Source: Candidatus Undinarchaeales archaeon (GTDB lineage: Archaea > SpSt-1190 > JASMDC01). From it: DNA of 27,615 bases. A program made the translations under genes and the position numbers. This document shows positions 22,416 through 27,615 of this stretch, piece after piece. The stretch lies in assembly GCA_030753015.1 (NCBI GenBank), contig JASMDC010000040.1, forward strand, positions 3,239 through 30,853. The letters run 5' to 3'. Numbering within the stretch: the stretch's first letter is position 1; every line of letters starts with the position of its first letter. The notes under the pieces were generated by a model, which searched no databases, was not told the DNA's origin, and was given only the letters and a program-made list of their open reading frames with translations.

Positions 22416-23876
22416 ATGGGGACGACACGCATCGTCATCGTCGGTGGCGGCATCGTCGGCTGCGCCATCGCTCGCGAGCTATCCCGCTACCAGGACCTGG
22501 ACATCACGGTGCTCGAGCGGGAGGCGGAGATCGGGATGGGTGTGAGCAAGGCCAACACCGCTATCATCCACGCCGGGTTCGACGACGATCCCGACAAGGC
22601 ACCGGTCAAGGCCGCCCTGTGCGTTCGCGGCAACGAGCTGTGGCACACTCTGGTCAAGGTGCTTGAGATACCCTGCGTGTGGCCCGGCTCGCTCGTGGTC
22701 GCTACGGACGACGACCAGCTCCCCACCGTGGAAGCGTTGCTGGCCCGCGCCGAGCGCAATAACGTCCCCGGCTGTGAACTATGGGACTCCGACCTGCTGC
22801 GCACGAAGGAACCGTCGCTGGCGGAAGGCGCCCGTCTGGCGTTGTTCGCCCCTACAGCGGGAGTGATATCGCCCTTCGACGCCGTGTTCGCCCTGATGGA
22901 GAACGCGCGTGCCAACGGCGCCCGCCTGGTCACCGGCGCCGAGGTAACCGCCGTCCGGTTCGGCAAGGAGAATGAGGTCGATACAACTACCGGGACGTTC
23001 GGATTCGATGTCCTCATCAACGCCGCGGGGCTGCATGCCGACACAGTGTCGCACCTGGCCGGGATCACCGACTTCACCATCGGCGCCCGTAAGGGCGAGT
23101 ACCTCCTGTTCGACAAGGCACTGGGCCCGCTCACCAACCATATAGTGTTCCCTGCGCCCTCCAAGATGGGCAAGGGCATCCTCGTCACGTTCACTGCAGA
23201 AGGCCACACTATGATCGGACCCAATGCACAGGACATCCCCGACAAGGACGACTTCGCCACCACGGTCATGGGCATCGACGAGGTCTACAACGGCGCTAGG
23301 AAGCTGGTGCCCAAGCTCTATCCGCGTGGCCAGTGCATCCGCACCTTCGCCGGGGTCCGGCCCGAGCCGTCGACCGGTGACTTCATCATCAAGTCGTACA
23401 ACGGGCTTCCCGGCTTCATCAACGCCGCGGGCATCCGCTCACCGGGCCTTGCGTCCGCACCGGCCATCGCAGAGAGAGTGGCCTCGCTCCTTTTAGACCA
23501 GGGCGTCGAGCTCAATCCTTCTGCCGATTTCCGGCCGGAAAGGAAGGCCATCCCGCGCTTTACCGAGATGAACGCTGCCGAGCGTGACGCCGCCATCAAA
23601 GAGGACCCCGCCTACGGCCGCGTGGTGTGCCGGTGCGAGACGGTGACCGAGGCCGAGGTGGTCGAGGCCATCCGCCGCGGCGCCACCACCATCGACGGCG
23701 TGAAGCTGCGCACACGCGCGGGGATGGGCCGTTGCCAGTCGGGCTTCTGCTCGTTCCGTGTGCTCGACATCCTGGCCCGTGAGCTGGGCGTCGACCGCAC
23801 CTCGATCACGAAACGCGGTAGCGGCTCGCGCATGACAATAGGCGGCACCAAGGACCTGCGGAGGGGTGACCGGTGA
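22416..23876 (+). CDS. GlpA-like FAD oxidoreductase with C-terminal BFD [2Fe-2S] domain
   Basis: 486 residues. An N-terminal DAO-type FAD domain (IVIVGGGIVGCAIAREL, ~6-22; SKANTAIIHAGFD; FINAAGIRSPGLASAPAIAE) is followed from ~397 by a BFD-like domain with Cys405, Cys407, Cys440 and Cys445 (VCRCETVTEAEVVEAIRRG, then GMGRCQSGFC), which bind a [2Fe-2S] cluster. The arrangement matches anaerobic glycerol-3-phosphate dehydrogenase-like proteins that occur with an FAD/NAD oxidoreductase and a DUF1667 protein; here all three genes are joined. Substrate could be glycerol-3-phosphate or another 2-hydroxy compound. ATG 22416 is chosen over an upstream in-frame alternative at 22386, since the Rossmann motif starts just after it. 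TATA-like CTTTTATT is ~36 bases upstream. Confidence 0.88.
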   Translation: MGTTRIVIVGGGIVGCAIARELSRYQDLDITVLEREAEIGMGVSKANTAIIHAGFDDDPDKAPVKAALCVRGNELWHTLVKVLEIPCVWPGSLVVATDDDQLPTVEALLARAERNNVPGCELWDSDLLRTKEPSLAEGARLALFAPTAGVISPFDAVFALMENARANGARLVTGAEVTAVRFGKENEVDTTTGTFGFDVLINAAGLHADTVSHLAGITDFTIGARKGEYLLFDKALGPLTNHIVFPAPSKMGKGILVTFTAEGHTMIGPNAQDIPDKDDFATTVMGIDEVYNGARKLVPKLYPRGQCIRTFAGVRPEPSTGDFIIKSYNGLPGFINAAGIRSPGLASAPAIAERVASLLLDQGVELNPSADFRPERKAIPRFTEMNAAERDAAIKEDPAYGRVVCRCETVTEAEVVEAIRRGATTIDGVKLRTRAGMGRCQSGFCSFRVLDILARELGVDRTSITKRGSGSRMTIGGTKDLRRGDR

Positions 23877-25129
23877 TCGAGCGCGAGGTGGACGCGGTGG
23901 TCATCGGGGCCGGTCCCGCCGGGCTCGCCGCTGCTTGCGCCATGAAGGAACAGGGTGTCGATCCGGTCATCCTGGAGCGCGACCACATCCTGGGTGGCAT
24001 CCTCCCCCAGTGCATCCACCCGGGATTCGGGCTCATCCATTTCAAGGAGGAGCTGACCGGTCCCGAGTTCGTGCAAAGGTTCATCGACCGTGCCAACGAG
24101 CTCGAGGTGGAACGCATGCTCGACACAATGGTGCTGGACCTGACACGCATGGACGACGGCCGCATCCGCGTCACTACCGTGAACCCCGCCATGGGCGAGG
24201 TGGCGCTGACGGCAAAGGCCGTGGTACTTGGCATGGGCTGCCGCGAGCGTACCCGGCACAACATAACCATCCCCGGGACCAGGCCTGCAGGCGTGTACAC
24301 TGCGGGCACCGCCCAGCGCCTCATCAACGTGGAGGGGCTGATGCCCGGGAAGGAGGTCGTGGTGCTCGGCTCGGGCGACATCGGCCTCATCATGGCCCGG
24401 CGGTTCACGCTGGAGGGCGCGAAGGTGAAGATGGTGTGCGAGATCCAGCCCTACCTGTGCGGGCTGACCCGCAACCGCGTCCAGTGCCTGGTGGACTACG
24501 ACATCCCGCTGCACCTGGGGACGACGATCATCGACGTCCACGGCCGCGACCGGGTCGAGGGGGTGACAATCGCCGAGGTGGGCCCCGGCTGGAAACCCGT
24601 TGCAGGAACCGAGCAGTACGTGCCCTGCGACTGCGTGGTGGTATCGGTGGGGCTCGTCCCGGAGAACGAGCTTAGCAACAGGCTCGGGATCGAGATGGAC
24701 CCACTTACAACGGGACCGCGGGTGACCGAGGACATGGCCACGAGCGTACCGGGGGTGTATGCTGCGGGCAACGTGCTCCTGGTAAACGACCTTGTGGACT
24801 ATGTGACAGCCCAGGCCATCACTGCCGGCGAGGCCGCAGCAAGGTACGTCAGGGAGGGCGCTCCTGCGGGGAAGGTCACCGAGGTGGCGTGCGGCTCCGG
24901 CTGCCGTCTCATCGTACCCCAGCGGGTGACGAGGGAGAAGGACGTGACGTTCCTCCTTCGTGTTACCGAGCCCATGGAGGACGCCGTGCTGCGGGTCCCG
25001 GAGCTGGGCAAGGAAAAGAAGCTGGGACGTGCGGTGCCCGGCGAGATGGAGAAGCTAAGGCTGAAGAGATCGGACCTGGAGAAGGCAGGCGGGACCATCA
25101 CCATCGTGGTGGAGGAGCGGGGTGAGTAG
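23873..25129 (+). CDS. FAD/NAD(P)-dependent oxidoreductase (partner of the GlpA-like protein)
   Basis: 418 residues with two dinucleotide-binding motifs: VVIGAGPAGLAAACAM (N-terminal FAD) and VVVLGSGDIGLIMARRF (NAD(P), ~155-170). GVYAAGNVLLVNDLVDYVTAQAITAGE is the C-terminal FAD contact. Conserved LGMGCRERTRHNITIPGTRPAGVYTAGTAQ is typical of the partner flavoprotein in GlpA/DUF1667 clusters. A C-terminal extension (~325-418) begins with a CGSGC motif and may contact the DUF1667 partner. The GTG start at 23873 overlaps the upstream stop as GTGA, so translation is coupled. It probably transfers electrons between the GlpA-like subunit and NAD(P). Confidence 0.87.
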   Translation: MIEREVDAVVIGAGPAGLAAACAMKEQGVDPVILERDHILGGILPQCIHPGFGLIHFKEELTGPEFVQRFIDRANELEVERMLDTMVLDLTRMDDGRIRVTTVNPAMGEVALTAKAVVLGMGCRERTRHNITIPGTRPAGVYTAGTAQRLINVEGLMPGKEVVVLGSGDIGLIMARRFTLEGAKVKMVCEIQPYLCGLTRNRVQCLVDYDIPLHLGTTIIDVHGRDRVEGVTIAEVGPGWKPVAGTEQYVPCDCVVVSVGLVPENELSNRLGIEMDPLTTGPRVTEDMATSVPGVYAAGNVLLVNDLVDYVTAQAITAGEAAARYVREGAPAGKVTEVACGSGCRLIVPQRVTREKDVTFLLRVTEPMEDAVLRVPELGKEKKLGRAVPGEMEKLRLKRSDLEKAGGTITIVVEERGE

Positions 25130-25130
25130 C

Positions 25131-25499
25131 ATGGAAGAGAAGGAGTTCATCTGCATCGTGTGCCCCAAAGGCTGCAACATCACTGTCGCCATGGAGGGCG
25201 AACATGTTACCGAGGTCAAGGACTCCAGCTGTCCGCGGGGCGAGAAGTACGCCACTGACGAGGCTACAGATCCGAAACGGCTGGTGTTCTCGACAGTGCA
25301 GCTGGAGGGCGGACCGACGCGGATGCTGCCGGTGCGGACCCGCGAGTCCGTGCCCCGGGGCAAGGTTACAGCGATCATGCAGAAGCTGGCTGCGATCGTG
25401 GTCGACGCGCCGGTCACCATGGGCGACATAATCCTCGACGACGTGTGCGGTACCGGCACCGACGTGGTTGCCAGCTGGAGCGTGGAGAAGAGGTCGTGA
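25131..25499 (+). CDS. DUF1667 protein
   Basis: 122 residues. Cys8, Cys11, Cys15 and Cys34 (CIVCPKGCN and SSCPRG) are the conserved DUF1667 cysteines and probably bind an Fe-S cluster or metal. The rest is a small beta-rich domain ending in GTDVVASWSVEKRS. DUF1667 proteins sit with GlpA-like and FAD/NAD oxidoreductase genes and are thought to be a third subunit. ATG 25131 follows a GGTGAG ribosome site; a GTG at 25122 in the same frame is an alternative. The last 15 codons including stop (25455-25499) have a diverged second copy at 26430-26474, beyond the toxin-antitoxin genes. Confidence 0.85.
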   Translation: MEEKEFICIVCPKGCNITVAMEGEHVTEVKDSSCPRGEKYATDEATDPKRLVFSTVQLEGGPTRMLPVRTRESVPRGKVTAIMQKLAAIVVDAPVTMGDIILDDVCGTGTDVVASWSVEKRS

Positions 25500-25536
25500 A
25501 CGGATCGTCCTTTCGCACAGGGGATTGTGTCCGTAC

Positions 25537-26043
25537 TTACGGTGCGAGGAGACTTCTGCGCACCTCGATGTAGGTGTCGCTGCGGAGCCGGTACCCCGCC
25601 TGCACGAGGTCGTCGAGGAGTGTTGATGCTTCCTCGGGCTCGAGGGAGCCATCACCACGCGCTGTGACGAGCAATGAGGCGAGAGGGATGACCCTGACAC
25701 TGAGACGAGCACCGAAGATCCTGGCCCGTCTGTCATCGATGATGGCCTCCGCACCAACTCGCAATGCCAGATATATGACCTCGAGCTCGCCCTTCCCGAG
25801 ACGCGGATCGGGCTCGACGGGGAGCTCATCATCAGCGTGTTCCACCCGGACGAACCGTCCCACCTCGTTCTGTATAGCGTCCACCTCCTCCTTTCCGAGA
25901 CGTTGGCCCTCGACCACAACCTCATCGTACACCGCGGAGGGTATGAGCACGTAGGGGTATGATCTCTTGAGGATCCGGAGGATGCCGGGGAGCCGGAACG
26001 CGAAGATCAGCGCGGAACTGTCCATCACGGCGGGACCGGTCAT
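25537..26043 (-). CDS. PIN-domain toxin (DUF3368 type)
   Basis: 168 residues. PIN acidic residues are in place: Asp8 in VMDSSALI, Glu86 in LGKGELEVIYLAL, and Asp103/Asp104 in IIDDRRAR. The order and spacing fit the DUF3368 branch of PIN ribonucleases, which act as toxins cutting RNA, with UPF0175 antitoxins. The extra ~40 C-terminal residues (LLDDLVQAGYRLRSDTYIEVRRSLL) are usual for this branch. It starts 2 bases after the antitoxin stop, so the pair is an operon. It is convergent with the DUF1667 gene. Confidence 0.87.
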   Translation of the reverse strand: MTGPAVMDSSALIFAFRLPGILRILKRSYPYVLIPSAVYDEVVVEGQRLGKEEVDAIQNEVGRFVRVEHADDELPVEPDPRLGKGELEVIYLALRVGAEAIIDDRRARIFGARLSVRVIPLASLLVTARGDGSLEPEEASTLLDDLVQAGYRLRSDTYIEVRRSLLAP

Positions 26044-26045
26044 CC

Positions 26046-26348
26046 CTATGCCCCGCTCGTACGTGAGGCCGCGGCCAAGATGTCATCCGCATCGAGGTCG
26101 AACTCCTGCCGGGATGCGTCCAGGGCGTCGAGGAACTCCCATATGGAAAGACCTGCTATTTCACGCGCCCGGCCCAGCGAGACATCGCCACGCCCGTACA
26201 GATCGAGAGCTAGGCGTTTCCGCCTGATTGCGATCCCCTCACGGAACACCTCGCGGAGCTCGTCGGACAGCGAGCGGGACTCCAGGCTCGCGAGCATCTT
26301 CGTGAGCTTCACAAGCTCGAGAGGGCTGCGAAAGGTGACGAGCTCCAT
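26046..26348 (-). CDS. UPF0175-family antitoxin
   Basis: 100 residues. The core LALDLYGRGDVSLGRAREIAGLSIWEFLDAL (~46-76) is the UPF0175 helix-turn-helix region; the protein neutralises the PIN toxin encoded downstream and represses the operon. The N-terminus (ELVTFRSPLELVKLTKMLASLESRSLSDELREVFREGIAIRRKRL) is helical. The ATG at 26348 is ~26 bases from a TATA-like box, giving a leaderless mRNA. A near-perfect palindrome directly upstream is the likely operator. Confidence 0.85.
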   Translation of the reverse strand: MELVTFRSPLELVKLTKMLASLESRSLSDELREVFREGIAIRRKRLALDLYGRGDVSLGRAREIAGLSIWEFLDALDASRQEFDLDADDILAAASRTSGA

Positions 26349-26350
26349 AG

Positions 26351-26374
26351 TATAACAATGTATACAATGTTATA
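26351..26374. promoter_or_regulatory. Palindromic operator/promoter of the toxin-antitoxin pair
   Basis: TATAACA-A-TGTATACA-A-TGTTATA is a 24-base palindrome broken by a single A-A pair. It spans from two bases upstream of the antitoxin ATG to the TATA box (~26370-26378 on the minus strand), ideal for autorepression. A further ATGTTATA occurs at 26421-26428. Confidence 0.65.
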
Positions 26375-26429
26375 TATCCTTTTCTGAGGGTCGCACCAGA
26401 GCCCAGTGTGTCCATGGACTATGTTATAC

Positions 26430-26474
26430 GGCACCGACGTCGTCGCGTCGTGGAGCGTGGAGAAGCGGTCGTAG
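26430..26474 (+). pseudogene. Remnant of a second DUF1667 gene 3' end
   Basis: The 15 codons at 26430-26474 translate as GTDVVASWSVEKRS plus TAG, identical in all 14 residues to the end of the intact DUF1667 protein at 25455-25499. The DNA differs at 9 of 45 positions, all in synonymous codon changes or in the stop codon (TGA versus TAG). The similarity stops just upstream (~26427), so only the end of the gene remains. A 17-codon frame with ATG at 26421 exists but is unlikely to be a functional gene. Confidence 0.8.
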
Positions 26475-26532
26475 GCGCCCCGCGTCCCCCGGGAAAGGAT
26501 TAAATACCGGTCCCCGGGCGAAAGGTCGCAGT

Positions 26533-27216
26533 ATGTACGACGCCGAGTGCGCGTTCTGCGAGGCCCGTGGCATCGAGGATTGGCGTTTTGTCGCCGAGAC
26601 AGAGCACAACTACGTGTTCCCCACCTACGGTATGCTCGACCTCGAGGGGTACATGATCATCACCCCCAAGGACCACACGCCCAGCTACGGCGCGTGGGGA
26701 TCCACGGACGGCCGCGCCGAGTACCACGACCTGATCGACCGCGCCCGGGACGCCATCAGCGACCAGTACGGCACGCAGGCGCTGGTGTTCGAGCACGGCA
26801 TGACGGGCCAGACCATCAAGCACGCCCACACCCATGTGGTACCGGGCCTCGGGTTCAACACGTTCGTGGGCGAGCTGCAGGCAACGCTCCCCTCCGACAC
26901 ATCCTACATCCTCATGGACGAGGCCACTCGTGAGGAGCGTGACGAGCTCCGGCAGCTGGGGCACCAGCAGGGCGGGTACCTCTACGTGGAGAGCGAGGAC
27001 ACTGCTGCCGTGTTCTTCCTGAAGCCGGCCGTCGAGCACAAGCAGATACTGCGCAAGGTCGCAGCGCGCGTGCTGGGCAACGAGGACCTGGCCGATTGGA
27101 AGAAGGTGCAGGCCGACCCCGTGCTCAAGGCACGTGACCTGGCGCTCATCAAGTCGACCACGGCCGATATGCGGCCTTACTTCGAGGACATCAATCAACG
27201 GACGTTCGAGGACTGA
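26533..27216 (+). CDS. HIT-family protein
   Basis: 227 residues. The histidine triad is His97-x-His99-x-His101 in KHAHTHVVP, preceded by FEHG (86-89) as in HIT hydrolases/transferases acting on nucleotides. An N-terminal CAFC (Cys6, Cys9) is like the zinc site of Hint/Fhit-type members. About 110 residues after the triad are additional compared with small HIT proteins (~110-150 residues) and could be a substrate or partner domain. A TATA box ATTAAATA (~26499-26506) is upstream. Precise substrate is unknown. Confidence 0.82.
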   Translation: MYDAECAFCEARGIEDWRFVAETEHNYVFPTYGMLDLEGYMIITPKDHTPSYGAWGSTDGRAEYHDLIDRARDAISDQYGTQALVFEHGMTGQTIKHAHTHVVPGLGFNTFVGELQATLPSDTSYILMDEATREERDELRQLGHQQGGYLYVESEDTAAVFFLKPAVEHKQILRKVAARVLGNEDLADWKKVQADPVLKARDLALIKSTTADMRPYFEDINQRTFED

Positions 27217-27266
27217 TACGGACGTCTGTCGCCCCTAAGCCTCCAGCTCGTGGACCATGTGCCGTA

Positions 27267-27320
27267 TACGGGCACGATGAAAGGCAAAAACATCCATAAT
27301 TGTTTAAGAATGTGCCCGTA
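27267..27320. repeat. 9-bp inverted repeat between convergent genes
   Basis: TACGGGCAC (27267-27275) and GTGCCCGTA (27312-27320) are perfect complements with a 36-base A/T-rich loop. It lies in the 112-base gap between the HIT stop and the Fic stop, which face each other. It may act as a bidirectional transcript end. Confidence 0.45.
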
Positions 27321-27328
27321 CAACTGAT

Positions 27329-27615
27329 CTATGTCGTTCGGTCGCCTCTCGACCTGAACGTGTGCTGCCCCATCAGCGCGTTGGCGATGTAATGCACGAT
27401 AGCGTCATCATTGCCGTTATCCCCTTCCTCGATCGCTCCATAATAGTTGAACTTATCCCGCAGTTCTATACATATCATCGGGAACCCGTTCTTCATCAAG
27501 AACCAGTTCATCACGACCCTTGACGTTCTCCCGTTCCCGTCGATGAACGGGTGGATCCTTACAAGCTTGTTGTGCAGGACGGCCGTCAGTTCGACAGGGT
27601 GCAGTTTCTTCCTTG
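27329..27615 (-). CDS. Fic-domain protein, C-terminal part (N-terminus outside window)
   Basis: The frame is open from the right edge to a TAG at 27329-27331. The first complete codons read RKKLHPVELTAVLHNKLVRI. They are followed by HPFIDGNGRTSRV, the Fic active-site motif HPFx(D/E)GNGRxxR, with its histidine codon at 27551-27553. Fic proteins attach AMP or other phosphate groups to target proteins. Only 95 codons are visible, so the N-terminal part, including any inhibitory helix, is not seen. Short ATG-started readings of this frame are internal methionines. Fic next to a toxin-antitoxin pair marks this end as an accessory region. Confidence 0.88.
   Translation of the reverse strand, partial: RKKLHPVELTAVLHNKLVRIHPFIDGNGRTSRVVMNWFLMKNGFPMICIELRDKFNYYGAIEEGDNGNDDAIVHYIANALMGQHTFRSRGDRTT

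Noticed and set aside
23612-24541. 309-codon minus-strand frame opposite the oxidoreductases
   Set aside because: Antisense to two genes with clear FAD-binding motifs; no recognisable features of its own.
26410-26419. GTCCATGGAC palindrome as an attachment site
   Set aside because: A 10-base palindrome alone is weak evidence, and no matching second copy was found at the other side of the toxin-antitoxin pair.
26500-27198. 232-codon minus-strand frame opposite the HIT gene
   Set aside because: Antisense shadow; the plus strand carries the HIT triad and a proper promoter.
1-27615. CRISPR arrays, rRNA genes, insertion sequences
   Set aside because: No regularly spaced repeats, no rRNA-like segments and no transposase-like proteins were seen on either strand.

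Overview
The window reads as a high-GC archaeal chromosome segment. The archaeal signs are a TrmY tRNA methyltransferase gene, MtrA and MtrH homologues, a stand-alone core methionine synthase, a tRNA gene without an encoded CCA end, and many start codons 25-29 nt downstream of a TATA box with no room for a leader (leaderless transcripts). Stalked, N-glycosylation-rich surface proteins and the MtrA/MtrH homologues suggest a euryarchaeal or Thermoplasmata-like lineage; this placement is tentative. Nothing in the window shows that the organism is a methanogen.

Layout. (1) 1-3485: a truncated membrane-anchored metallophosphoesterase, a glutamine synthetase family enzyme and an unrecognised 181-aa protein behind an operator-like inverted repeat, all on the minus strand. 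(2) 3575-8183: a C1/cofactor region. A minus-strand operon mtrA-mtrH-core metE, joined by 4-nt overlaps, looks like an anabolic route from a methyl-pterin to a corrinoid protein to methionine. Divergent from it is a plus-strand operon of a GcvH-like lipoyl protein, a HEPN-like protein with a histone-H1-like tail, and ThiI. (3) 8180-16923: three surface proteins, each with a stretch of cytosolic sequence after a membrane anchor, interleaved with a small membrane protein, tRNA-Gln(CUG), TrmY and histidine ammonia-lyase. The first surface protein has an in-frame TAG just after its signal peptide. (4) 16984-22136: mostly small or unknown genes (small membrane proteins, a RelE/HigB-like protein, a 60-aa Cys-rich protein, an APH-like kinase, a BaiN/HI0933 flavoprotein, a DUF3795 protein). 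(5) 22137-22415: a gene-free stretch with several strong hairpins and a long-range 7-bp helix, probably an uncharacterised RNA. (6) 22416-25499: a GlpA-like / FAD-NAD oxidoreductase / DUF1667 operon. (7) 25537-27615: a UPF0175-PIN toxin-antitoxin pair sitting between the intact DUF1667 3' end and a second, diverged copy of that same 3' end, then a HIT protein and the C-terminal part of a Fic protein that runs off the window.

Points most worth following up: the MtrA-MtrH-MetE methionine module; the duplicated DUF1667 end around the toxin-antitoxin pair; the structured intergenic element at 22211-22346; and the amber codon in the FG-GAP protein. TAG ends many genes here, so a genome-wide reassignment of TAG is unlikely.
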